A program made the position numbers and the translations under genes. From Amnibacterium sp. CER49 (lineage in GTDB: Bacteria; Actinomycetota; Actinomycetes; Actinomycetales; Microbacteriaceae): 64,000 bases of DNA. Under the pieces are notes generated by a model that was given only the letters and a program-made list of their open reading frames with translations, had not been told where the DNA came from and did no database searches. The stretch is from positions 434,001 to 498,000 of the forward strand of contig NZ_JARVWQ010000002.1 in the NCBI RefSeq assembly GCF_029846255.1. The letters are read 5' to 3'. Below are positions 45,629-53,237 of the stretch, one piece after another (positions within the stretch are counted from its first letter, which is position 1; the number at the start of each line of letters is the position of its first letter).

Positions 45629-47385
45629 CAGGTCGTCGGCAGGTCGGGTGAGCGCGTCCCGGACGGGATCACGCCGTTCGCCTGCAGCACCCGCGCCATC
45701 ACGTCGCGGAACACGGGTGCGGCCGCCTGGGAGGTGTTCATCTTAGAAGGCGCGTTCAGATCGACGTAGACGACGTACCGCGGCGACTCCGCCGGGGCGA
45801 CCCCGGCCACCGAGACGAGGTACTGCTTCGAGTAGCCGCCGTGGCCGTCGGACTCCTGCGCCGTGCCCGTCTTGATGCCGACCCGGTAGCCGGGGATCGC
45901 GACGTCCTTCGCGAGCCAGCCCTTCGTCGCGACGTCCTCGAGCATCGCGATCGAGCCCTTCGCCGCGGCCGGGGACACGATGCGCGTGCCCGCGGCCACG
46001 GGCGTGCGGTGCACCTGGCCGTCGGGCGTCGTGCAGGAGGACACGAGCCGCACGGGCAGCCGCACGCCGCCGTTCGCGAGCGTCGCGTAGGCGCTCGCCA
46101 TCTGGACCGCGGTGGAGGTGAGGCCCTGGCCGAACATCGTCGCGATGCGGGTCTGGGGATCCCACCTCGACGGCCCCCCGCCGAGGTCGCCGCCCGCCTC
46201 CGCGCCGAAGCCGACCGAGGTCGGGGTGCCGAAGCCGAAGCGCTGCAGGTAGCGGTAGCGGACCTCGTCGTTCATCGCCGTCGCGAGCCGGCTGATGCCG
46301 GTGTTGCTCGACTGCACGAGCACGCCGGTCAGCGTGAGGTGCTCGGTGGGGTGCGTCTCGCTGTCGGCGATGTTCACGCCGGGCGGGGTCCAGCGGTACG
46401 GCGCGACCACCCGCGAGGCCGGCGTCGCGAGGCGCCGGTCGAGCAGCGCCGCGGCGGTGATGGTCTTCATCGTCGAGCCCGGCTCGTAGGGCGCGGTGAA
46501 GGCGCGGGAGCCGAGCGAGCCGCTGTCGGTCGACGCGGTGGCGTTCACGTCGTTCGGATCGACCGAGGGCCAGTCGGCGACCGCGAGCAGCCGCCCGGTC
46601 CGCACCTCCTCGACGACCACGGATCCCCACTTCGCCCCGGTCTGCTTGGCGCGGGCCGCGAGGGTCTGCTGGGCGAACCACTGCAGGTCGCGGTCGATCG
46701 TGAGGGTGACCTCGCCGCCCTGCGTCGCCGGCTTCGTGGTCACCGCGGTGCCGGGGATCGGGGTGCCGTCGAGGGCGCTCTCGTACTCGACGGTGCCGTC
46801 GGCGCCCTGCAGGCAGCGGTTCTCGCCGTACTCGATGCCCGCCTGCGCCTCGCCCGAGGAGCCGACGAAACCGACCAGGTTGCCGGCGACCGCGCCGTTC
46901 GGGTACACCCGCCGCTGCGACTCGTCGTAGTAGAGCCACGGCACCTGCAGCGCCTTCACCCGCGTCAGCGCCGCGAGCGGCACCGACTTCGCGAGCACCG
47001 CGTAGTCCGACGAGCGGTCCTTCGTGAGGGTCCGCTCGACGCCCGGCTCCGGGACGCCCAGAGCGGCGGCGATGCGCGCGGCGGCGGCGTGCACGGATCC
47101 GGCCTGCGCCGCGAGCCGCGGCGACGCGGAGACCGTGTAGACCGGGATCCCGCCGGCGAGCACGACCCCGTTCCGGTCGACGATCTCGCCGCGTGTGCCC
47201 GGCACCGTGCGCTCCTGGCTGCGGCGGTCCTTCGACTCGGCGCGGAGCGCGTCGGCGTGCACCACCTGCACGTCGACGAGGCGCCCGAGGAAGACCAGGG
47301 TCGCCACGACCACGAGCAGCAGCACGAGCACGGGCCGCAGGCCCCGCCGGCGCCTCGGCCCCGCAGGTATCGGTCGCGCAGGCAT
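45625..47385 (-). CDS. ftsI: Septal transpeptidase FtsI (class B penicillin-binding protein)
   Basis: 586 residues from ATG at 47385. A basic N-terminus and one membrane helix (LRPVLVLLLVVVATLVFLG) precede the dimerisation domain (VPGTRGEIVDRNGVVLA). The transpeptidase domain has active Ser-x-x-Lys in EPGSTMKTI, SSN in VQSSNTGIS and KTG in GIKTGTAQE. It cross-links septal peptidoglycan. TACCGT lies seven bases before the ATG, so a leaderless internal promoter is likely. Confidence 0.95.
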   Translation of the reverse strand: MPARPIPAGPRRRRGLRPVLVLLLVVVATLVFLGRLVDVQVVHADALRAESKDRRSQERTVPGTRGEIVDRNGVVLAGGIPVYTVSASPRLAAQAGSVHAAAARIAAALGVPEPGVERTLTKDRSSDYAVLAKSVPLAALTRVKALQVPWLYYDESQRRVYPNGAVAGNLVGFVGSSGEAQAGIEYGENRCLQGADGTVEYESALDGTPIPGTAVTTKPATQGGEVTLTIDRDLQWFAQQTLAARAKQTGAKWGSVVVEEVRTGRLLAVADWPSVDPNDVNATASTDSGSLGSRAFTAPYEPGSTMKTITAAALLDRRLATPASRVVAPYRWTPPGVNIADSETHPTEHLTLTGVLVQSSNTGISRLATAMNDEVRYRYLQRFGFGTPTSVGFGAEAGGDLGGGPSRWDPQTRIATMFGQGLTSTAVQMASAYATLANGGVRLPVRLVSSCTTPDGQVHRTPVAAGTRIVSPAAAKGSIAMLEDVATKGWLAKDVAIPGYRVGIKTGTAQESDGHGGYSKQYLVSVAGVAPAESPRYVVYVDLNAPSKMNTSQAAAPVFRDVMARVLQANGVIPSGTRSPDLPTTW

Positions 47386-47392
47386 CGCGCCG

Positions 47393-47398
47393 ACGGTA
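47393..47398 (-). promoter_or_regulatory. Probable -10 element of ftsI (leaderless)
   Basis: TACCGT on the minus strand, seven bases, then the ftsI ATG. Confidence 0.55.
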
Positions 47399-47450
47399 CG
47401 CGAGGCCGGCGATCGCCCCGGGGCGACGCTCCGAGGTCGCCCGAGGCGGG

Positions 47451-47945
47451 CTAGCGGCCCGTCACGAGCGCGTTCGCCACCTCGCCGACGCCGACCGCGC
47501 TCCCCCGCGTCGCCGCGGTGCGCGAGCCGAGCACCCGCCCCGAGCCGAGCTCGAGGTAGGCGGGCGCGTCCTGCTGCACCATGCCGAGCGCCGTCGCGGC
47601 GGCGGCGAGGTGCTGCGGCGAGGCGAGCACCTGCAGCTGCTCGCGGCCCACCTGCTGCTGCCGCGCGAGCTGCACCGACCGGGTCGTGAGCGCGTCGATG
47701 CGGTAGGCGGCGTCCGCGGTGCCGATCGACAGCACGAGCTGCGCGGCGAGCACGCAGCCGACGCCGGCGACGAGGCTCCCGGCGAGCAGCACCTTCGCGC
47801 GGCCCACCCTCGGCGACGCGAGCGGCGACCGGGCGGGTGCGAGCGGCGACTCGAGCGGCGGCAGCGGCGCCGGCAGCAGCGCGGCCGCGGCCATCGATGC
47901 GGGCGTCGGCCTGCGGACAGGATCGAACGCGAATGCAGAGCTCAT
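47451..47945 (-). CDS. ftsL: FtsL-like division membrane protein
   Basis: 164 residues. A Pro/Ala-rich cytoplasmic part of about 50 residues is followed by one membrane helix (KVLLAGSLVAGVGCVLAAQLV). A short coiled-coil-like stretch comes next (RIDALTTRSVQLARQQQVGRE). Sequence similarity to FtsL is weak, as usual, but size, topology and position between rsmH and ftsI identify it. The ribosome site GGGGGA lies in the loop of a small hairpin before the ATG. Confidence 0.75.
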   Translation of the reverse strand: MSSAFAFDPVRRPTPASMAAAALLPAPLPPLESPLAPARSPLASPRVGRAKVLLAGSLVAGVGCVLAAQLVLSIGTADAAYRIDALTTRSVQLARQQQVGREQLQVLASPQHLAAAATALGMVQQDAPAYLELGSGRVLGSRTAATRGSAVGVGEVANALVTGR

Positions 47946-47964
47946 GAACAGTCCCCCAACTGTT
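47946..47964 (-). promoter_or_regulatory. Hairpin enclosing the ftsL ribosome-binding site
   Basis: On the minus strand AACAGT and ACTGTT enclose TGGGGG immediately before the ftsL ATG. Six base pairs could partly restrict the ribosome site. Modest evidence. Confidence 0.35.
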
Positions 47965-47983
47965 GCTGGTACTCCAGCCGCTC

Positions 47984-48961
47984 CTAGCGGAGCGGTACTC
48001 CTCGGCCGCGCGGGTTCCCCCGAACCCGTTCGGCCGCCCGGAGCCGCACGGATGCGGCCCGGGGGTTCTGCTGCACCTCCGCGTCGCCCGCACCGGGTGC
48101 GCCCCGGGAGAGCATCGTGAAGGTGGGTGCCGCGTCCTCCGGCTCGACCGGCAGTCCCCGAGGGGCGGTCGAGACCGTGCGGGCGGTGATCGCCCGCTTG
48201 ACGATGCGGTCCTCGAGCGAATGGTACGACAGCACGACGATCCGGCCGTGGAGCGACAGGCGGTCGAGCGCCGCGGGGATCGCGGCCTGGAGCACCTCCA
48301 GTTCGCGGTTCACCTCGATGCGGAGCGCCTGGAAGACCCGCTTCGCCGGATGGCCGTGGCCGCTCCTCGCGCGCATCGGCGTGAGCGGCTCGAGCACCGC
48401 CACGAGCTCGGCGGAGGTCGTGATCGGACGCGTGCGGCGGGCGGCGACGATGCCGGCGGCGTACCGCCGCGCCAGCTTCTCCTCGCCGTACGTCCAGAGG
48501 ATGCGCGCGAGCTCGGCCTCGTCGGCGGTGTTCACCACGTCGGCGGCGGTGCGCTCCTCGTCGGGATCCATCCGCATGTCGAGCGGGGTGTCCCGCGAGT
48601 AGCTGAAGCCGCGGTCGTCGCGGTCGAGCTGCAGCGACGAGACGCCGAGGTCGAACAGCACGCCCTGCGCGAGCGGCAGCCCGAGCCCGTCGAGCACGTC
48701 GGGGATCTCGTCGTAGACGGCCCTCGCGGCTCGGAAGCGCTCGCCGAAGGGCTCGAGGCGCGCGCTCGCGAGCGCGAGGGCCTCGGGGTCGCGGTCGACG
48801 CCGACGACCGTGAGGCCGGGGAACTCGGTCAGCAGCGCCTCGCTGTGACCGCCGAGGCCGAGCGTGGCGTCGACGACGACGTCGCCCTCCGCCGACACGG
48901 CCGGCCGGAGCAGCTCGACGGTCTCCGGCAGGAGCACGGGCACGTGGAGGGCGGTCGTCAT
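47984..48961 (-). CDS. rsmH: 16S rRNA (cytosine1402-N4)-methyltransferase
   Basis: 325 residues from ATG at 48961 (MTTALHVPVLLPETVELL). The SAM-binding VVDATLGLGGHSEALL and VGVDRDPEALALA are followed by FDLGVSSLQLD and the late VLSYHSLEDRIVKR. It methylates the ribosomal decoding site and is always second in the dcw cluster. The stop is TAG at 47984. Confidence 0.95.
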   Translation of the reverse strand: MTTALHVPVLLPETVELLRPAVSAEGDVVVDATLGLGGHSEALLTEFPGLTVVGVDRDPEALALASARLEPFGERFRAARAVYDEIPDVLDGLGLPLAQGVLFDLGVSSLQLDRDDRGFSYSRDTPLDMRMDPDEERTAADVVNTADEAELARILWTYGEEKLARRYAAGIVAARRTRPITTSAELVAVLEPLTPMRARSGHGHPAKRVFQALRIEVNRELEVLQAAIPAALDRLSLHGRIVVLSYHSLEDRIVKRAITARTVSTAPRGLPVEPEDAAPTFTMLSRGAPGAGDAEVQQNPRAASVRLRAAERVRGNPRGRGVPLR

Positions 48962-49152
48962 GTCGCGCCGGCCCCCGGCGTCCTTATCGGGCCGTGCCAC
49001 CGGATCCCCATCCGTGTCCTCGTCCTGCCACCGGGGAAGTGTGTCAGGGCGGGCTCGACGTCCCCCCACCCCTCGACCTGCCGCCGGGGAAGTGGCGTCA
49101 GGGAGGAAGGGGCGAGGGCTCGTCACGGCTGGGAGTCGGGTGTCGCGGACCG

Positions 49153-49584
49153 TCAGAGGATCCCGGGGACCACCTCCCCCGAGGTCTCGGAGAACGCGTC
49201 CTCCTGCTCGGCGAGGTAGGTCTCCCACGCCTTCGCGTCCCAGATCTCGACCCGGTCGCCGACGCCGAGCACCGCGAGCTCGCGGTCGAGCCCGGCGTAG
49301 GCGCGGAGCGCGGGCGGGATCGTGACCCGGCGCTGCTTGTCGGGCGTCTCGTCGTGGGCGCCCGACAGGAACACGCGGAGGTAGTTGCGCGCATCGCGGC
49401 TCGTCACCGGGGCCTGGCGGATCCGCTCGTGCATCCTGCCGAACTCGGCGGCGCTGAACACGTACACGCAGCGCTCCTGCCCGCGGGTCATCACGACGCC
49501 CTCTGCGAGCTCGTCCGCGAACTTGGCCGGCAGGATGATCCGCCCTTTCTCGTCGAGTCGGGGCGCGTAGGTACCGAGGAACAC
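49153..49584 (-). CDS. mraZ: Transcriptional regulator MraZ
   Basis: 143 residues, two tandem SpoVT/AbrB-like halves: [28 protein letters not shown] and the second around [18 protein letters not shown]. It binds direct repeats in its own promoter and represses the dcw cluster. The start is GTG at 49584 with a strong GGAGGGGGTGGGG upstream. It is the first gene of the cluster. Confidence 0.95.
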   Translation of the reverse strand: MFLGTYAPRLDEKGRIILPAKFADELAEGVVMTRGQERCVYVFSAAEFGRMHERIRQAPVTSRDARNYLRVFLSGAHDETPDKQRRVTIPPALRAYAGLDRELAVLGVGDRVEIWDAKAWETYLAEQEDAFSETSGEVVPGIL

Positions 49585-49616
49585 GGCACCCCACCCCCTC
49601 CGAGTGCTGGTCTTAG

Positions 49617-49651
49617 CCCCACTTTACTCCACTGCGCTCCACCTCCTCCAC
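49617..49651 (-). promoter_or_regulatory. MraZ operator and mraZ promoter
   Basis: On the minus strand GTGGAG occurs three times and GTGGGG once, spaced 9, 10 and 10 bases (plus-strand CTCCAC/CCCCAC at 49646, 49637, 49627, 49617). A TAAAGT -10 hexamer at 49626-49621 sits among them. The arrangement fits autorepression by MraZ, whose known sites are short G-rich repeats at one-turn spacing. Confidence 0.7.
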
Positions 49652-49659
49652 CACAGAAC

Positions 49660-49929
49660 GCTTCCGAGGGCTCCGACACGCGCGGATGTGCCGCGGAATG
49701 GGGGCACGACCACCTCCCCCGCGCACGCCGTCGACGCCTCCGACGCGCGGCCGGAGCGCGCGGGAACCGCCGAGGGACGCAGGGATCGCGGGGGCGGCGG
49801 TGCGCAGTGGAGGGATCGCGGGCCGGTGGAGCGCCGTGGAGGGCGTCCGCGGCCGCGGCGCCGCCCCAGGAACGACGAACGCCCCGTCGCCGGGGTCGGC
49901 GCGGGGCGTTCGGGAAGGAGGGGCGGGCG
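49660..49929. other. Gene-free region upstream of mraZ
   Basis: I see no gene here. It holds a 12-bp direct repeat AGGGATCGCGGG at 49781-49792 and 49811-49822, several GTGGAG words on the plus strand, and the DUF3040 terminator at its right end. Confidence 0.5.
49877..49911 (-). terminator. Terminator hairpin of the DUF3040 gene
   Basis: GAACGCCCCG and its exact complement flank a 15-base loop, 19 bp beyond the DUF3040 stop. Confidence 0.6.
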
Positions 49930-50271
49930 TCAGGCCCGGCGGCGGCGGTCCCAGCGAGCGGTGAGGCGGTCGAGCAGGGGGCTGCGGCGGCGGAGGACGC
50001 GCGGCATGCGGCGGCGAGGGTTGCCGACCGCGACGAGCACGCCCGCGAACATGACGGCGAAGCCGACGACCCCGACGATCCACGCCTGGAGGACGACGCC
50101 GAGGAGCAGCACCGCGACCCCCGCGAGGCCGAGCAGCACGCCACCGACGACGGCGGTGTAGTTCACGCCGGTGCGGACCCGGCCGACGCTCGCGACGAAA
50201 TCGGCGTCGCCGTGGTACAGGCTGCGCTCCATCTCGTCGAGCAGTCGCTGCTCCTGCTCCGAAAGCGGCAT
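49930..50271 (-). CDS. DUF3040-family membrane protein
   Basis: 113 residues. The N-terminus MPLSEQEQRLLDEMERSLY is the hallmark of the actinobacterial DUF3040 family. Two adjacent membrane helices follow (TAVVGGVLLGLAGVAVLLLG, then WIVGVVGFAVMFAGVLVA), and a very basic C-terminal tail. The function is unknown. It is a regular neighbour of the mraZ end of the division cluster. GAGAGGGAG precedes the ATG. Confidence 0.9.
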   Translation of the reverse strand: MPLSEQEQRLLDEMERSLYHGDADFVASVGRVRTGVNYTAVVGGVLLGLAGVAVLLLGVVLQAWIVGVVGFAVMFAGVLVAVGNPRRRMPRVLRRRSPLLDRLTARWDRRRRA

Positions 50272-50347
50272 CCGGACTCCCTCTCCACCGAATGTTGACG
50301 GGTCAGGCGACCGTCGCCCGGCCGAGTGTAGCCACGGGAGCCATGGC

Positions 50348-50353
50348 TAGGCT
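50348..50353 (+). promoter_or_regulatory. Probable -10 element of the polyprenyl synthase gene (leaderless)
   Basis: TAGGCT, seven bases, then GTG at 50361. A tandem TAGGC word precedes it. Confidence 0.55.
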
Positions 50354-50360
50354 AGGCGGC

Positions 50361-51479
50361 GTGAGCGCCGGCGCCAGGCTCGTGGATCTCGTGCAATCCA
50401 GGATCGACGGGTTCCTCGACGAGCGCACTCCGATTCTCGCCGCGATCGGCGATGAGGCCGCCGTGTTCGACCGCTTCTCAAGGGACTTTCTGAGGATCGG
50501 CAAGCGCTATCGCGCCCGGTTCTGCTACTGGGGATGGCAGGCCGTGCAGGGCGGCGACCGGCTCGAGGATCCGCTCGGTACGGACCCCCGCCGCGACCTT
50601 CCGGCGGTGGTGTCCGCGGCCGCCGCGCTCGAGCTGTTCCACGCCGCGGCGCTCGTGCACGACGACCTCATCGACTCCTCCGACACGCGCCGCGGCATGC
50701 CCGCCGCGCACCGGCTGTTCGAGCGCGAGCACCGCGTGCGCGACCGGGTGGGCGACGCGGAGCGCTTCGGCCGCTCGTCGGCGGTGCTGCTCGGCGACCT
50801 GCTGCTCGTCTGGAGCGACGAGCTGTTCGCCGAAGCCCTCGACGAGCTCGCCGACGAGGGGGCGGGCCGCGCCGCCCGCGCCGAGTTCAACCGGATGCGC
50901 ATCGACGTGACCGCGGGTCAGTACCTCGACATCGTCGCCGAGGCCGCGTGGCCCGAGGTGCCCGACGAGAAGGCCATCGCCTACGCCGAGCGGGTCATCA
51001 CGTACAAGTCGGCGAAGTACTCGATCGAGGCGCCGCTCGCGATCGGGGCGTGCCTCGGCCGGGCCCGGCCCGACCAGCTCCACGCCCTCCGCGGCTTCGG
51101 CCTGCCGCTCGGCATCGCCTTCCAGCTGCGTGACGACCTGCTCGGCGTCTTCGGCGACAGCGAGGTCACCGGCAAGCCGGCGGGCGACGACCTCGTCGAG
51201 GGCAAGCGCACGGTGCTCATCGCCCTCGCGCGGCAGGGCCTGCCGATGTCGGCGCGGCGGACGGTCGACGAGCTGCTCGGCGACCCCGACCTCGACCCGG
51301 AGCAGGTCGCGGCGCTGCAGGAGACCATCCGCTCCTCGGGGGCGATCGAGGAGGTCGAGCGGATGATCACGGAGAACGTCGACCGCGCGCTCGACGCCCT
51401 CGACGGCGCCGACCTGACGCCCGACGCGCTGACCGCGCTGTCGGGGCTCGCCGAGTCGGTGAGCGTCCGCGTCGCTTGA
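50361..51479 (+). CDS. idsA: Polyprenyl diphosphate synthase (IdsA/GGPP-synthase type)
   Basis: 372 residues from GTG at 50361 (VSAGARLVDL). The first aspartate-rich motif DDLIDSSD is at 101-108 and the second is in FQLRDDLLGVFGD; KTAKY-like TYKSAKYSIEAP is also present. It condenses isopentenyl diphosphate to prenyl chains for carotenoids, quinones or lipids. Chain length cannot be judged safely. Start choice: an in-frame ATG at 50343 would lie before the TAGGCT hexamer, whereas GTG at 50361 sits exactly seven bases after it. Confidence 0.9.
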   Translation: MSAGARLVDLVQSRIDGFLDERTPILAAIGDEAAVFDRFSRDFLRIGKRYRARFCYWGWQAVQGGDRLEDPLGTDPRRDLPAVVSAAAALELFHAAALVHDDLIDSSDTRRGMPAAHRLFEREHRVRDRVGDAERFGRSSAVLLGDLLLVWSDELFAEALDELADEGAGRAARAEFNRMRIDVTAGQYLDIVAEAAWPEVPDEKAIAYAERVITYKSAKYSIEAPLAIGACLGRARPDQLHALRGFGLPLGIAFQLRDDLLGVFGDSEVTGKPAGDDLVEGKRTVLIALARQGLPMSARRTVDELLGDPDLDPEQVAALQETIRSSGAIEEVERMITENVDRALDALDGADLTPDALTALSGLAESVSVRVA

Positions 51480-51565
51480 GGCCCGGCTCTCCCCTCGGGC
51501 ACCGATCCGGTCGAGCGGCCGACCCGCCGCGGATCCGGACCGGGTTGGCGGCGGGTCCGTGATCA

Positions 51566-51648
51566 CGCCCGGGATCAGGCGGTGCGCCCGGGATCAGGCG
51601 GCAGAGGCCGGTGGTGCCTGAACGCGGGAGGGGGGCCTGAACGCGGGA
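51566..51648. repeat. Two pairs of 19-bp-period repeats in opposite orientation
   Basis: CGCCCGGGATCAGGCGG occurs at 51566-51582 and 51585-51601, period 19. GCCTGAACGCGGGA occurs at 51616-51629 and 51635-51648, also period 19. The two pairs are related in inverse (CCTGA followed by a C/G-rich CGGG), so the transcript can fold on itself. It lies between the convergent idsA and Rv2175c-like genes. Confidence 0.7.
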
Positions 51649-51662
51649 AGCGTGCGCGGGCG

Positions 51663-52004
51663 CTAGAGCGCGAGCGCCTGCGCCACGCGGCGCACCTCGG
51701 CCTTGCGGCCGGCGCGCAGCGCGTCGATCGGCGCGGCGCCGAGGCTCTCCTCCTCGTTCAGCAGCCAGAAGACCGCGCTCTCGTCGTCGAAGCCGCTGTC
51801 GTTCAGCAGGATCGCGGTGCCGCGCAGCTCGGGCAGCGGCCCGTCGTCGCCGAGGAACGCCGCCGGGATCCGCAGCACGCCGTCCCGTCGCACGGCGAGC
51901 AGGTGCCGCTCCTCGATCAGCCGCCGGACGCGGCCCGGGGTGAGGCCGAGCCGCTCCGCGACGTCGGGGATCGGCAGCCAGTCGCGCTCGTCGCCGTTCG
52001 CCAT
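51663..52004 (-). CDS. Rv2175c-like winged-helix DNA-binding protein
   Basis: 113 residues. WLPIPDVAERLGLTPGRVRRLIEERHLLAVRRDG is a helix-turn-helix of the excisionase-like kind (residues about 9-42). LRIPAAFLG and ESAVFWLLNEEESLG in the C-terminal half match the Rv2175c group. In Mycobacterium the protein is a substrate of PknL. A PknL-like kinase is encoded nearby here too. No Thr or Ser occurs in the few residues before the HTH. The ATG at 52004 has GGAGG immediately upstream, closer than ideal, so an earlier start is possible. Confidence 0.82.
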   Translation of the reverse strand: MANGDERDWLPIPDVAERLGLTPGRVRRLIEERHLLAVRRDGVLRIPAAFLGDDGPLPELRGTAILLNDSGFDDESAVFWLLNEEESLGAAPIDALRAGRKAEVRRVAQALAL

Positions 52005-52101
52005 GCCTCCAGGATGCCGCACCCGGCTGCCCCCCGAAGACGTGCGGGCACGAGGCGCACCTCCGCGCGAGGCGGTCCCCCGGTTCCGTCGTGCCCGTCG
52101 G

Positions 52102-52107
52102 TACCGT
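52102..52107 (+). promoter_or_regulatory. Probable -10 element of the LysM gene
   Basis: TACCGT, 43 bases before the ATG at 52151; the leader carries GAGGGAACG. Confidence 0.4.
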
Positions 52108-52150
52108 TCCTCCCACGCCTTCCCGGGGGGAGCAAGGCGGAGAGGGAACG

Positions 52151-53155
52151 ATGAGCTCGACGCTGTCCACGGACGGACCGAAGTCGGAGCCGCAGGCGCG
52201 GGGGCGCCACGCGGCACCACGCGCGAAGCGGCGCCTGACGCCGCTCGGCGCCGTGCCCGGCACGATCCGGTCGCTCGCCCGCACGTTCGCCGGACCGGCG
52301 GGGCTCCCGGTCCCCCATGTCGCGCACGTGGCGGTCCAGGGCCCCGCTCCGTCCGAGAGCGGCGTCGCCGCTGCGTCGCCGGACCGGCTCGCGGGGGCGA
52401 TCCGTGTCGTCGTCGGACCCGACGAGACCGTCGCCGACATCGCGGCCGCCCACGGCGTCTCGACCGCCGCGGTGCTCGCGCTGAACGGCCTCGGCTGGCG
52501 CACACCCGTCCGGGAGGGCGACGAGCTGCTCGTCCGCCCCGCCGCGCGGGCCGCGGACCCGGTCGCGCCCGTCGGCGTGCACGTGGTGCGCGAGGGCGAG
52601 ACGCTCGACGACCTCGCCGCGCGCCACGGCGTCGCGGTCGCCGCGCTGCTGCTCGCGAACGGGCTGTCGCGCGGCGCGGCACTCCGGGCGGGCTCCGAGC
52701 TCGTCGTGCCGGCACCGAAGCGCCGCGCGAGCGGCCCCGTCGTGCTCGCGGGCGACATGCGCGCGAACGCCGCGGGCATCGTCGCCGCGGGCCGGCTGCT
52801 CGGCGCTCCGGACGACGCGGTCGTCGTCGCGCTCGCCGCGGCCATGCAGGACTCGTGCCTGCACAACCTCGACTTCGGCGAGGACGACGCGGTGGGCGTG
52901 CTGCAGCTGCGCCCGAGCGACGGCTGGGGCACCGAGGCCGAGCTCCTCGACCCGCGGAAGGCGGCGACCGCGTTCCTCCGCGGTCCGCGCTTCCCCGGCG
53001 GCGGGACGCGCGGCCTGCTCGAGCTGCCCGGCTGGGAGTTCCTCGCCGTCGGCGAGGTCGCGACCGCGGTGCTGCTGCGCGGCACCGCGACCGGCTACGG
53101 GCGCTGGGAGCGCAGCGCCCGCTCCTGGCTCGAGGACCTCGACCGGGGCCGTTGA
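52151..53155 (+). CDS. LysM-domain protein with lytic-transglycosylase-like C-terminus
   Basis: 334 residues from ATG at 52151 with GAGGGAACG upstream. Two LysM peptidoglycan-binding modules can be read: VVVGPDETVADIAAAHGVST (about 96-140) and VHVVREGETLDDLAARHGVA (about 149-190). The C-terminal part contains AAMQDSCLHNLDFGEDDAVG and LQLRPSDGWGTEAELLDP. This resembles a module common in actinobacterial secreted wall enzymes (ES.L.NL..GDRDS.G.FQQRPSQGWG). No clear signal peptide is visible at the N-terminus, which is basic. Its place between the PknL-like kinase and its predicted target suggests a wall-related function. Confidence 0.75.
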   Translation: MSSTLSTDGPKSEPQARGRHAAPRAKRRLTPLGAVPGTIRSLARTFAGPAGLPVPHVAHVAVQGPAPSESGVAAASPDRLAGAIRVVVGPDETVADIAAAHGVSTAAVLALNGLGWRTPVREGDELLVRPAARAADPVAPVGVHVVREGETLDDLAARHGVAVAALLLANGLSRGAALRAGSELVVPAPKRRASGPVVLAGDMRANAAGIVAAGRLLGAPDDAVVVALAAAMQDSCLHNLDFGEDDAVGVLQLRPSDGWGTEAELLDPRKAATAFLRGPRFPGGGTRGLLELPGWEFLAVGEVATAVLLRGTATGYGRWERSARSWLEDLDRGR

Positions 53156-53224
53156 GCCCGGTACCGGATCGGGCCAGTCCGCGGCACGCCGGGCGCGGCC
53201 CCCGGCAGGTGCGAGGGCCGTTCG

Positions 53225-53230
53225 TAGACT
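53225..53230 (+). promoter_or_regulatory. Probable -10 element of pknL (leaderless)
   Basis: TAGACT, seven bases, then the GTG at 53238. Confidence 0.6.
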
Positions 53231-53237
53231 GCCCGGC

